Shown here piece by piece: positions 1 through 8,287 of a stretch of 13,794 bases of DNA. Numbering within the stretch: position 1 is the first letter of the stretch; each line of letters opens with the position of its first letter. Below the pieces are notes generated by a model that worked only from the letters and a program-made list of their open reading frames with translations, was not told the origin of the DNA and ran no database searches. Made by a program: the position numbers and the translations under genes. The DNA comes from Caryophanales bacterium (GTDB taxonomy: Bacteria; Bacillota_I; Bacilli_A; RFN20; CAG-826), in the NCBI GenBank assembly GCA_028723545.1, contig JAQYER010000157.1, positions 1-13,794 on the forward strand, read 5' to 3'.

Positions 1-1718
1 ATGAAATTCATTTAATTGTTGGCGCTGGTAAAACCGACGGAGCAATGGATGCATCAAATATGCTTAAGCCAATGCTAGCGCGTGGTGAAATTGATTGTAT
101 CGGTGCGACAACATTAAATGAATATCGCATGTATATTGAAAAAGATCGTGCTTTGGAAAGAAGATTTCAACCAGTATTAGTTGGTGAACCAACTGTTGAA
201 GACACTATTTCTATTTTGCGTGGTCTAAAGGAAAAATTCGAATCTCATCACGGGGTAAAAATTACCGATAACGCGATTGTTGCAGCAGCAACATTATCTA
301 ATCGATATATCACATCAAGATTCTTACCAGATAAAGCAATTGATTTAATCGATGAAGCATGTGCCTCAATTCGTGTTGAAATCGAATCAACACCGACTGA
401 ACTCGATGAACTCAATCGTAAAATTAAAACATTAGAAATTGAAAAAGTCGCACTTGAAAAAGAAGCCGATGATTCTTCTAAAAAGCGTCTTGAAGTATTA
501 TTAAATCAATTAAATGATTTAAAAAATAAAGCCGATGTTTTAACTAAGAAATGGCAAGATGAGAAAAAAGATATCGAAGAAGCCAAACAATTAAAAGTTA
601 AAATCGATAAGATGAAATTTGAACTTAATAATGCTTTTAATAATGGTGATTATCAAAAAGCTTCTACTCTTCAATATCGCGATATTCCAAATTTAGAAAA
701 GAAGTTGCAACAAATTGAAAATAATGAAAAAGAAGGACAAATATTATCAGAAGTTGTCACTAAAGAAGAAATAGAGAAAATTGTTTCAAAGATGACGAAT
801 ATTCCTGTTTCAAAAATATCTTCTGGTGAAAAAGAAAAAGTACTTCATTTAGCCGATTCTTTAAAAGAAAGAGTTATTGGACAAGATGATGCGATTAATT
901 TAGTGTCTGATGCGATTATCCGTCAAAGAGCGGGTATTAAAGACCAAAATAAACCAATTGGATCATTTCTATTTTTAGGCCCTACTGGCGTTGGTAAAAC
1001 CGAAGTCGCTCGCGCTTTAGCGGAAAACCTTTTCGACAGTGAAGAGCACATGGTTAGAATTGATATGAGTGAATATATGGAGAAATATTCAACTTCTCGT
1101 CTTATTGGAGCCCCACCAGGATATGTCGGTTATGAAGAAGGTGGACAATTAACTGAAAAAGTTCGTCGTAACCCTTATTCCATTGTCTTGTTCGATGAAA
1201 TCGAAAAAGCTGATCCAGAAGTATTTAATTTACTACTTCAAATTCTTGATGATGGTCGATTAACTGATTCGCAAGGACGTGTTGTTGATTTTAAAAACAC
1301 CATTATTATTATGACTTCAAATCTCGGCTCTGATCTATTACTTAATAATAAAAAAGATGAAGTTAATAAGTTATTAAGAAGTCGTTTCCGTCCAGAATTT
1401 TTAAATCGTATCGATGAAATTGTTTATTTCAATCCTTTAACCAAAGATGTTCAAATCAAAGTTGTTGATAAATTATTGAATATCTTAGATAAGAGATTAA
1501 AAGAAAATTATTATTCAGTTTCATTTACTGATAATTTGAAAAAATATATTCTTGATTCATCATATTCATACGAATTTGGAGCAAGACCAATTAAAAGATT
1601 CATTTCATCAAATATTGAAACCGTTATTGCTCGTGCGATTATTTCTGGATTAATTAACACCAAACAAAAATTTGTTGTTGATTATGTAAATGATAAAGTA
1701 ATTATTCGACCAATGTAA
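1..1718 (+). CDS. clpB: ATP-dependent disaggregase ClpB (C-terminal part, 5' end outside window)
   Basis: This is a Hsp100 chaperone that, in known relatives, works with DnaK/DnaJ/GrpE in the cytoplasm to pull proteins out of aggregates. The reading frame is open from base 3 (EIHLIVGAGKTDGAM), so the ATG at 45 is internal and the gene begins before the window. Numbering from that internal Met, the rest of the first AAA+ domain is present (sensor GATT 20-23, arginine finger region ALERRF 36-41). It is followed by a long charged middle coiled coil (about 118-235) and the second AAA+ domain with Walker A GPTGVGKT 312-319, pore loop GYVG 359-362, Walker B VLFDEIEKA 381-389, sensor 1 TSN 424-426, arginine finger FLNRIDE 452-458 and sensor 2 GARPIKR 512-518. 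The long middle domain with its YRDIPNLEKKL segment separates ClpB from ClpC and ClpE. Roughly the last 570 of an expected 860 residues are visible. A terminator follows directly. Confidence 0.96.
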   Translation, partial: EIHLIVGAGKTDGAMDASNMLKPMLARGEIDCIGATTLNEYRMYIEKDRALERRFQPVLVGEPTVEDTISILRGLKEKFESHHGVKITDNAIVAAATLSNRYITSRFLPDKAIDLIDEACASIRVEIESTPTELDELNRKIKTLEIEKVALEKEADDSSKKRLEVLLNQLNDLKNKADVLTKKWQDEKKDIEEAKQLKVKIDKMKFELNNAFNNGDYQKASTLQYRDIPNLEKKLQQIENNEKEGQILSEVVTKEEIEKIVSKMTNIPVSKISSGEKEKVLHLADSLKERVIGQDDAINLVSDAIIRQRAGIKDQNKPIGSFLFLGPTGVGKTEVARALAENLFDSEEHMVRIDMSEYMEKYSTSRLIGAPPGYVGYEEGGQLTEKVRRNPYSIVLFDEIEKADPEVFNLLLQILDDGRLTDSQGRVVDFKNTIIIMTSNLGSDLLLNNKKDEVNKLLRSRFRPEFLNRIDEIVYFNPLTKDVQIKVVDKLLNILDKRLKENYYSVSFTDNLKKYILDSSYSYEFGARPIKRFISSNIETVIARAIISGLINTKQKFVVDYVNDKVIIRPM

Positions 1719-1726
1719 CTAGTTAA

Positions 1727-1760
1727 GGCTATCTAATCTTAATGATTAGGTAGTCTTTTT
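1727..1760 (+). terminator. Intrinsic terminator of clpB
   Basis: A 12-base-pair stem (GGCTATCTAATC at 1727-1738 against GATTAGGTAGTC at 1744-1755, fully paired if two G-U pairs are allowed) closes a 5-base loop, TTAAT. It is followed at once by TTTTT. It starts 8 bases after the clpB stop codon and separates clpB from recN. Confidence 0.92.
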
Positions 1761-1785
1761 CTATTCTCATAATTTTGATAAATAA

Positions 1786-1814
1786 TTGAATATAATTAAT
1801 AGATAAATTATAAT
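1786..1814 (+). promoter_or_regulatory. Promoter of recN, leaderless geometry
   Basis: A -35-like TTGAAT (1786-1791), a 17-base spacer and a perfect TATAAT -10 (1809-1814). Counting seven bases on from the -10 puts the transcript start at about 1821, one base before the recN ATG at 1822. No purine-rich Shine-Dalgarno sequence lies between the -10 and the ATG. The box and spacing are seen in the sequence; the start site is inferred. Confidence 0.65.
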
Positions 1815-1821
1815 TTTAACT

Positions 1822-3483
1822 ATGTTAACAAGACTTATTATTTCTAATTTAGCAATCATTGAAAATGTCGATATTCATTTCCAAGATGGATTTACAATTT
1901 TAACTGGCTCCACTGGCGCGGGTAAATCATTAATTATTGATTCTTTATCTTTGCTTTTAGGCGCTCGTGCTTCAGTAGAATTAATTCGCACTGGCGAAGA
2001 TAAAGCCACTATTAAAGGGTATTTTAATATTAATAATAAAAGATTAAACGCTATATTAACTAATTTAGATATTCCTTTTATTGATAATGAACTAATTATC
2101 GAAAGAACAATATCGAAAAATAAATCCACTATTAAAATTAATGGAGTGAATATTTCTTTAACTGATTTAAATAAAATTACTCGCTTTTTAGCGGATATTC
2201 ACAATCAATATGATTTTTATAAATTATTAAATGAAGACAATTATTTAGATATCGTTGATGGATTTAATTATGACGTTATTAATCGACTTAAAAATGAATA
2301 TTCTAAATTATTAAATGAATATCGAAAAATTGAAAACGAATATAACCAATTAGTTGATAAGAAAAATAAAATCGACGCTCAAAAAGAATTTTATCAATAT
2401 CAACTTCAAGAATTAAAAGGACTTAATTTAATAATTGGAGAAAAAGAAGATATTGAACAAAAAATATCATTACTAAAAAATTACGATAAAATTTATGAAT
2501 TATCTCAAATGTCTAATGAATTAATTCATTCTGATTTTTTAGATAAATTATATGAATTAAATTCTAATTTAAAGCAATTATCTAAATATCAAAATAAATA
2601 TGATGAAACGATTGAAAATATTGATAATCATTATTTTGAATTAGAAGATATATTTTCAGAGTTAGTAAAACAATTCAACGATTTAGAATATGATCCAAAT
2701 GAATTGAATGATTTGCTTGAACGGGAACAAACTTTAAAAGAAATTGAAAGAAAATATAAAAAAGATATTCCTTCATTAATCGCATATATTGATGAATTAG
2801 ATAATTTAGTTGGAGATCATTCCACTATTGAATTTGATATTCAAAACAAATTAAAACAAAAAGAAGAAATATATCAAAAATGTTTATCAGTCGGTAAAGA
2901 TTTATCTCTAATAAGAAAAAATGTCGCATCAACAATTGAAAAAGAATTAATGGATAATTTAAAAGATTTATTGTTAGACGCGACATTCAAAATTGAATTT
3001 AAAGACGATATTGAATTAAAAGATAACGGCATTGATAATATTGATTTTTTAATCCAAACAAATGTTGGAGAAGGATTAAAACCATTATCAAAAATCGTTT
3101 CTGGAGGCGAAGCTTCCCGCATTATGCTTGCGTTTAAATCCATTTTTGTTAAAGCTAATAAAATATCAACGATTATTTTTGATGAAATTGATACTGGAAT
3201 TTCAGGAGAAGTTTCTGAACGAGTCGCAAGAAAAATCAAACAAATTTCATTGATTTCTCAAGTAATAGCGATTTCTCATATGCCACAAGCAGCTTCTAAA
3301 AGTGATCACCATATATTGATTTCGAAAAAAATCGAAAATAACCGTACTTACACATATATTCAAGAACTTAATCTTGAACAAAAAATTAATGAAATTGCCC
3401 ATTTAATATCAGGCGAAAAAGTTACTCCTAAGCAATTAGAATATGCCCGAGAAATGGTGTTAAATAACGAAAATAATAATTAA
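1822..3483 (+). CDS. recN: DNA repair protein RecN (SMC-like ATPase)
   Basis: RecN is an SMC/cohesin-like ATPase that acts at double-strand breaks with RecA-dependent recombination. At 553 residues it is full length for the family. The N-terminal MLTRLIISNLAIIENVDI matches the family opening and fixes the start. Walker A is GSTGAGKS (29-36), where the family usually has GETGAGKS. The Q-loop region reads DIHNQYD (125-131), with H and E of the usual HGQHE changed. Two charged helical arms (about 150-215 and 290-385) flank the middle and would form the coiled coil. The C-terminal half carries the ABC signature IVSGGEASR (425-433), Walker B IIFDEID (451-457) and the H-loop AISHMPQ (483-489). It lies alone between the clpB terminator and the convergent aro operon, with its own promoter and no Shine-Dalgarno sequence. 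Both ATPase halves look intact, so I expect a working enzyme. Confidence 0.96.
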   Translation: MLTRLIISNLAIIENVDIHFQDGFTILTGSTGAGKSLIIDSLSLLLGARASVELIRTGEDKATIKGYFNINNKRLNAILTNLDIPFIDNELIIERTISKNKSTIKINGVNISLTDLNKITRFLADIHNQYDFYKLLNEDNYLDIVDGFNYDVINRLKNEYSKLLNEYRKIENEYNQLVDKKNKIDAQKEFYQYQLQELKGLNLIIGEKEDIEQKISLLKNYDKIYELSQMSNELIHSDFLDKLYELNSNLKQLSKYQNKYDETIENIDNHYFELEDIFSELVKQFNDLEYDPNELNDLLEREQTLKEIERKYKKDIPSLIAYIDELDNLVGDHSTIEFDIQNKLKQKEEIYQKCLSVGKDLSLIRKNVASTIEKELMDNLKDLLLDATFKIEFKDDIELKDNGIDNIDFLIQTNVGEGLKPLSKIVSGGEASRIMLAFKSIFVKANKISTIIFDEIDTGISGEVSERVARKIKQISLISQVIAISHMPQAASKSDHHILISKKIENNRTYTYIQELNLEQKINEIAHLISGEKVTPKQLEYAREMVLNNENNN

Positions 3484-3504
3484 TTATCAATAATATTAAT
3501 TTAG

Positions 3505-4560
3505 TTAATGATTAATTTTAGATTTCATTTTTCTTCTTTCGTTAGCGATATCTAAAATTAATTGTTTTGTTTTTTCCCATCCTAAACATGGATCAGTAAT
3601 TGATTTACCATAGATGCATTCATTAATATCTTGTTTTCCATCTACTAAATAAGATTCAATCATTAATCCTTTAACCAAACGATATATTTCTTGATTTTCA
3701 TTCATAGAATGAAGAACATCTTTCGCGATGCGAATTTGTTCTAAATATTGTTTATTGGAATTACTGTGATTAAAATCGATAATACAACTTGGATTTTTTA
3801 CATCAAAAGATTTATATAATTTGTTTAAATATAGTAAATCTTCATAATGATAATTGGACATTGATTCTCCCATTTTATTAACATAACCACGTAAAATCGC
3901 GTGAGAATATAGATTTCCTTTTGTTTCAACTTCCCATCCGCGATAAATAAACATATGTGGATTTTGACTAGCTTTAATAGAATTAAGCATAACTGATAAA
4001 TCACCACTAGTTGGATTTTTCATTCCAACAGGAACATTGATTCCCGAAGCGGTTAATCGATGTTGTTGATCTTCAACACTTCTTGCCCCCACTGCGACAT
4101 AGCATAAAATATCTGATAAATATCGATGGTTTTCTGGATAAAGCATTTCGTCAGCACATGTAAAACCATATTTTTCTAAAGCTTCCAAATGTAATTTTCG
4201 GATTGATATTAATCCTTCAAGCATATCTTCTTTACCATTTGGATTAGGTTGATGAAGCATGCCTTTATATCCTTCCCCACTAGTGCGAGGTTTATTTGTG
4301 TATATTCTTGGAATAATAAATAATTCATCATTTACCAGAGGTTCAATTTCTTTTAAATGAGAAATATATTCTAAAACCGATTGCTTATTATCAGCGGAAC
4401 AAGGTCCAATAATTAAAATGAATTTATCTAATTCCCCTCTTAAAATTTTCTTTAATGTTATATCTCTTTCTTCTTTTATTTTTCTTAAATCATCGTTTAA
4501 AGGATATAAATTTTTAATTTCTTTAGGAATCGGTAATTTTCTTTTAAAATTCATATTCAT
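3505..4560 (-). CDS. aroF: 3-deoxy-7-phosphoheptulonate (DAHP) synthase, class I-alpha
   Basis: Catalyses the first shikimate step, joining PEP and erythrose-4-phosphate. The 351-residue protein is of the E. coli AroF/AroG/AroH type, not the short I-beta type. Visible residues, by comparison with AroG, are metal ligands C54 (IGPCSADN), H265 (DFNHSNSNK), E302 (MIESYL) and D323 (ITDPC), and the substrate segment PRIYTNKPRT (84-93) with K90 and R92. I chose the ATG at 4560 because GGAGGC lies 7 bases upstream of it; the earlier ATG at 4575 would put that ribosome-binding site inside the gene. It is the last gene of the operon, separated from tyrA by 17 bases, and it converges on recN. There is no fused chorismate mutase here; that domain sits on AroB instead. 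The symbol could equally be aroG or aroH, because isozyme type and feedback specificity cannot be read from the sequence. Confidence 0.93.
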   Translation of the reverse strand: MNMNFKRKLPIPKEIKNLYPLNDDLRKIKEERDITLKKILRGELDKFILIIGPCSADNKQSVLEYISHLKEIEPLVNDELFIIPRIYTNKPRTSGEGYKGMLHQPNPNGKEDMLEGLISIRKLHLEALEKYGFTCADEMLYPENHRYLSDILCYVAVGARSVEDQQHRLTASGINVPVGMKNPTSGDLSVMLNSIKASQNPHMFIYRGWEVETKGNLYSHAILRGYVNKMGESMSNYHYEDLLYLNKLYKSFDVKNPSCIIDFNHSNSNKQYLEQIRIAKDVLHSMNENQEIYRLVKGLMIESYLVDGKQDINECIYGKSITDPCLGWEKTKQLILDIANERRKMKSKINH

Positions 4561-4567
4561 AATTATC

Positions 4568-4573
4568 GCCTCC
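4568..4573 (-). promoter_or_regulatory. Strong ribosome-binding site deciding the aroF start
   Basis: GGAGGC on the minus strand, 7 bases before the ATG at 4560, in the gap after tyrA. It is much stronger than anything in front of tyrA or aroA and suggests independent, high initiation for DAHP synthase. Confidence 0.8.
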
Positions 4574-4577
4574 ACTT

Positions 4578-5426
4578 CTATTCATCAAATTTCTTTCTTC
4601 TTTGAGTTGAAAGAATCATTATTTGTTTTAATTTTTCTTCATCATTATCGATTAATGTTTGTTTGATATTTACAATTTGGTTAATAAATAAATCAATTTC
4701 TGGAATTAATAATTGCCTATTTTCTAAAAATAACTTCGACCACATATTTTCATTAATCGTCGCAATCCGAGTTAAATCACGGAAAGAATCACCAGTATAT
4801 TTAATAAAATGTGTCGAATCTTTTTCAGTCATCAATGATATGGCGATGACATGGGTTAATTGTGATAAATAAGTAATCATTTCATCATGAGTTTTAACAT
4901 CGAGAACATTAACATTTTTAAATTTTAATATGTTTGCGAGATCATATAATGTATCGATATTTTCTTTCGTGTCAAATTCATCAGGTGTAATAATAAAATT
5001 CATTCCTTCAAATATTTTTTCATCTGAATTTTCAATTCCAGATAATTGAAGCCCCGCCATCGGGTGATGAGGGATATATATTAAATCTTTTCTTAATATT
5101 TTCTTAATTTCATATATATATGAACATTTAATGCCCGCGACATCGCTAATGAAAGTATTTTCTTTAAAATATTGTTGATTATCTTGAATATAATCGACGA
5201 TTTTATCCGGATATAACCCGATGATAATCATATCGATATTTTCATATATTTCTGGTTTTGAAGACGTAAATCCTTTTTCGATAATTTGATTTTTTAAAGC
5301 GTATTCAATTGTCTTATCAGAAATATCTAATCCAAAAACATGATAACCATTTTTGGTTAATCCTTTCGCATAGCTTCCTCCAATAAGTCCTAATCCAACA
5401 ATCAATATATTTTTTCTTTTATTCAT
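4578..5426 (-). CDS. tyrA: Prephenate dehydrogenase
   Basis: Oxidatively decarboxylates prephenate to 4-hydroxyphenylpyruvate, the tyrosine branch. The 282-residue protein has the dinucleotide-binding loop GLGLIGGSYA (11-20), an acidic residue closing the second strand (GLDIS, 32-36), the HHPMAG motif (120-125) with the expected catalytic histidine, THVIAIS (191-197) and GDSFRDLTRIA (212-222). It is a single catalytic unit with no ACT regulatory domain and no fused chorismate mutase. Its ATG overlaps the aroA stop in an ATGA (5423-5426), and no Shine-Dalgarno sequence is visible, so translation is probably coupled to aroA. The motifs fit the NAD-type prephenate enzyme; an arogenate-using variant cannot be excluded by eye. 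Confidence 0.92.
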   Translation of the reverse strand: MNKRKNILIVGLGLIGGSYAKGLTKNGYHVFGLDISDKTIEYALKNQIIEKGFTSSKPEIYENIDMIIIGLYPDKIVDYIQDNQQYFKENTFISDVAGIKCSYIYEIKKILRKDLIYIPHHPMAGLQLSGIENSDEKIFEGMNFIITPDEFDTKENIDTLYDLANILKFKNVNVLDVKTHDEMITYLSQLTHVIAISLMTEKDSTHFIKYTGDSFRDLTRIATINENMWSKLFLENRQLLIPEIDLFINQIVNIKQTLIDNDEEKLKQIMILSTQRRKKFDE

Positions 5427-6619
5427 AATATTTCTATTTTTGCATGTAATGATATCAAATCATTTAAATAATTTGGATAAGATTTTTTGATAACATTAAA
5501 ATCATTAATAACCGCTCCAAATTTATTGGCAAGAATTGATAAAGCCATCGCAATGCGGTGATCGTTATATGTATCAAGTGCTTGTTGAGGTGAGATAATA
5601 TTTGATGGATAAATAATGCATGAATTATCTAATATTTCCATTTTAATATTGAATTTATTTAATTCATTTTTCATGGCTTCTAAGCGATCTGATTCTTTGA
5701 TTTTTAATCGATTAGTGTTAATAAATGTTCCTCCATTTAAAATAGATGCAACAACAAATAAAACCGGGCCTAAATCAATACAATTTTTCAAATCGATAAC
5801 TTTGTTATTTTGTAAATCGATAAAACATTTTTGATAAATTTTATCACCTTGAATTGATTTTTTTGATAATCCTAATACATTGACTTTATTATTTTTATCG
5901 ATATTAAAAGCGTCTAAAAAAGCGGCATTTGAATAATCCTTTTCAATTGTGGTGTTTGGACATTTATATAAGGATGGTTTAATAAAATATGTATTGTTTT
6001 TATTTTTAATATTGATGTTAGATTTTTTTAAAACATCAATCGTCATATCAATATAATTTTTCGACTCAATTTCACCTTTGATTTCGATACTTGATGGCTT
6101 ATTTAACAAAGGAAGAGCGAATAATAATCCAGTAATAAATTGAGAAGAAACATTTCCTAATAAACTATATTGTCCTGGTGTTAATTTGCCATTAATAACA
6201 ATGTCTTCATTAATAATTTGAATATCGATATTTTTATCTTTAAATAATTCGCTATAAATTGATATTCCTCTTTGAATTAGTCTTTTTGAACAATGAATAA
6301 TTGTTTTATTAAAAAAGCACATGGCGATTGGAATAATAAATCGAAGTGTTGAACCAGATTCTAATACATTAAATTCAATTTGATCAGATTGTTTGATTTT
6401 TCCTTCTATTTCCAATAAAAAATTATGGTAATTTACTTTTTTTCCAAATGCTTTAATAATTTCAATCGTCTCTTTAACATCGTTACATAAATTATTTAAA
6501 ACTAATTGTGTCTTTTCTTCACTTAAAAGCGCTGATAAAAGATATCGATGTGCATATGATTTGGATATTGGTGGATAAATATCACCATAAAGATGAGATG
6601 GATAAAATTTTATATTCAT
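5423..6619 (-). CDS. aroA: 3-phosphoshikimate 1-carboxyvinyltransferase (EPSP synthase)
   Basis: Transfers the enolpyruvyl group of PEP to shikimate-3-phosphate. At 398 residues it is a little shorter than the usual 425-440, mostly from compact loops. Key segments are SKSYAHR (19-25, the family's K-S-x-x-H-R substrate motif), ESGSTLRF (87-94), which keeps the glycine and arginine of the PEP-site loop, a GNVSSQF segment in the middle, IKESDRLEA with the conserved KESDR, and YNDHRIAMA with the conserved DHR-MA near the C terminus. The start at 6619 overlaps the aroQ stop in an ATGA. No ribosome-binding site is seen, so translational coupling is likely. It appears intact and should be catalytically active. 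Confidence 0.95.
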   Translation of the reverse strand: MNIKFYPSHLYGDIYPPISKSYAHRYLLSALLSEEKTQLVLNNLCNDVKETIEIIKAFGKKVNYHNFLLEIEGKIKQSDQIEFNVLESGSTLRFIIPIAMCFFNKTIIHCSKRLIQRGISIYSELFKDKNIDIQIINEDIVINGKLTPGQYSLLGNVSSQFITGLLFALPLLNKPSSIEIKGEIESKNYIDMTIDVLKKSNINIKNKNNTYFIKPSLYKCPNTTIEKDYSNAAFLDAFNIDKNNKVNVLGLSKKSIQGDKIYQKCFIDLQNNKVIDLKNCIDLGPVLFVVASILNGGTFINTNRLKIKESDRLEAMKNELNKFNIKMEILDNSCIIYPSNIISPQQALDTYNDHRIAMALSILANKFGAVINDFNVIKKSYPNYLNDLISLHAKIEIL

Positions 6620-7047
6620 AAACGTCTTAAAATATCTAATGCTTTAATATATCCAACAATTCCTTCACCGATAATCGAAGTTAATGCATATGGCCTAATA
6701 TAACTAATTTGTCGGAAATCTTCTCTTTTAGTTACATCTGATATATGAACTTCGATAAAAGGGATTTTAACCGCTAATAAAGCATCTAAAATCGCGATGC
6801 TTGTATGAGTATACGCTCCTGGATTAATAACAATTCCTTCAATATTATCAAAAAATGCTTGTTGAATTTTATCAACAATATCTCCTTCGTGATTTGATTG
6901 ATAATTAGTTATTTCTAATCCATTTTCTTTAGCGAATTCGTCAACTAAATTTAATAAATCAACATAAGAATTATTGCCATAAATTTGTTTTTCTCTAATG
7001 CCTAATAAATTTATATTAGGTCCGTTAATTATTAATATTCTTTTCAT
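6616..7047 (-). CDS. aroQ: 3-dehydroquinate dehydratase, type II
   Basis: Dehydrates 3-dehydroquinate to 3-dehydroshikimate. The 143-residue length is typical of the small dodecameric type II enzyme, which is unrelated to AroD. Motifs are INGPNINLLGIRE (7-19) followed by the catalytic tyrosine in KQIYG, NYQSNHEGDIVDKIQ, INPGAYTHTSIAILDAL with the catalytic histidine, PFIEVHISD, and the substrate arginine near the C terminus in YIRPYA. The gene overlaps the 3' end of aroE-aroK by 23 bases and touches aroA by 4, so it sits inside a tightly packed operon. It ends in TGA, which argues for the standard genetic code. Confidence 0.95.
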   Translation of the reverse strand: MKRILIINGPNINLLGIREKQIYGNNSYVDLLNLVDEFAKENGLEITNYQSNHEGDIVDKIQQAFFDNIEGIVINPGAYTHTSIAILDALLAVKIPFIEVHISDVTKREDFRQISYIRPYALTSIIGEGIVGYIKALDILRRL

Positions 7048-8287
7048 AATCGTTAAATATTTTTATTATTTCCTTTATTGTATCTTCGATATCATTATTG
7101 TTTTTAACAATAAAATCAGCGTATTTAGTATATAAACCATAACGTTCTTCATAACGCTTTTTAAGTTTTTCGTAATCGTTTGTAAGTGGACGATTGTCAG
7201 TTGGTTTTAAATATTTTAAGTCTCGGTCAACAAAAATAATAATTCCGTTTTGTTTTAAATTATCAATATTTTGTTCATTGAGAATAATTCCACCACCGGT
7301 AGAAATAACTGTGTATTGTTTTTTTGATAAATCTTTGATGACATTTGATTCATATTTTCTAAATTCATCAATTCCTTTAAAATCAATGAATTCTTTAACA
7401 AATAATCCTGTTTGTTTCTCAATTAAATCATCGACATCAACATAATTACAATTATAATATTTCGCTAAAACGGGTCCGATAGTCGATTTTCCACTTCCTG
7501 GCATTCCAATTAAAACAATATTTTCTCTTGAAAAACGAATGTCAGTATATATTTCATCAACAATTGATAAATCTAATTGTTTATTTTGAAAATACATTGA
7601 AGCATATACTGCTTGTGAGATAAGCATATATAACCCACCACAATATTTAATATTTCTTTTCTTGGCATCCACTAATAATTTTGTGCGTAATGGATTATAA
7701 ATAACATCGATAACTGTTTCCAAATTATCAAAATGAGATATATCAATTGGCGATTCAAAATTATGTGGATACATTCCAATTGGTGTAGTGTTAATAATTA
7801 TTTGAACATCATTCAATTTATATGCTTCTTCATAGCTAATCGTTCCTTCAATTTTTTCTCTAGAAACAACATCAATCCTTTTCGCATGTAATTTATTAAC
7901 TACATATTTACAAGTGTTAGAAGTTCCTCCATGGCCTAAAATTAAAACATTTTTATTTTTTATTTGAATGTTATTAACTTTAATCAAATCCAGGAAACCT
8001 AAATAATCGGTATTGTATCCATATAATTTTCCATTTTTATTTAAAACAGTATTAACTGCACCAATCTTTTTCGCGTGTTCATCAATATAATCTAAATATG
8101 GAATGATTTTTTGTTTATATGGAATAGTAATATTAACTCCAGAGAACGATTTGTGTTTAATGAAAACATCGAACTCTTTTTCATTTAATTCGATAATGTC
8201 ATATTTTTTATTAAAAAGATGTTCATGAATGATTTTTGAATATGAATGAGGGAGGCTTTTGCCAATTATTCCGTATCTTTTTTCCAT
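7025..8287 (-). CDS. aroE-aroK: Fused shikimate dehydrogenase - shikimate kinase
   Basis: One 420-residue polypeptide with two consecutive enzymes. Residues 1 to about 252 are AroE (dehydroshikimate to shikimate, NADPH): SLPHSYSK (11-18) for shikimate binding, NITIPYK with the catalytic lysine K58, NTD with D94, nucleotide loop GHGGTS (118-123), INTTPIGMYP (165-174) and the C-terminal GGLYMLISQA (217-226). Residues about 255-415 are AroK (shikimate to shikimate-3-phosphate, ATP): P-loop GMPGSGKST (261-269), acidic VDVDD (283-287), R310 in FRKYES, GGG (331-333) and the lid segment DNRPLT (364-369). The reading frame has no stop between the domains and the linker is very short. The start overlaps the aroC end by 22 bases, with AGAGGT 9 bases upstream of the ATG. 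Both halves keep their key residues, so it looks like a working bifunctional enzyme. Confidence 0.93.
   Translation of the reverse strand: MEKRYGIIGKSLPHSYSKIIHEHLFNKKYDIIELNEKEFDVFIKHKSFSGVNITIPYKQKIIPYLDYIDEHAKKIGAVNTVLNKNGKLYGYNTDYLGFLDLIKVNNIQIKNKNVLILGHGGTSNTCKYVVNKLHAKRIDVVSREKIEGTISYEEAYKLNDVQIIINTTPIGMYPHNFESPIDISHFDNLETVIDVIYNPLRTKLLVDAKKRNIKYCGGLYMLISQAVYASMYFQNKQLDLSIVDEIYTDIRFSRENIVLIGMPGSGKSTIGPVLAKYYNCNYVDVDDLIEKQTGLFVKEFIDFKGIDEFRKYESNVIKDLSKKQYTVISTGGGIILNEQNIDNLKQNGIIIFVDRDLKYLKPTDNRPLTNDYEKLKKRYEERYGLYTKYADFIVKNNNDIEDTIKEIIKIFNDYEKNINN

Noticed and set aside
45..47. ATG at 45 as the start of a short ClpB
   Set aside because: The frame is open to the window edge and the preceding codons match the conserved ClpB sequence around Walker B, so the gene is cut by the window and not truncated.
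2874..3239. 121-codon open frame on the minus strand inside recN
   Set aside because: It is a shadow of the conserved RecN ATPase region, with no ribosome-binding site and no recognisable protein.
5423..6619. TGA used as a tryptophan codon (Mycoplasma code)
   Set aside because: TGA ends aroQ and aroA in ATGA overlaps with the next genes, and Trp is written TGG in intact genes.
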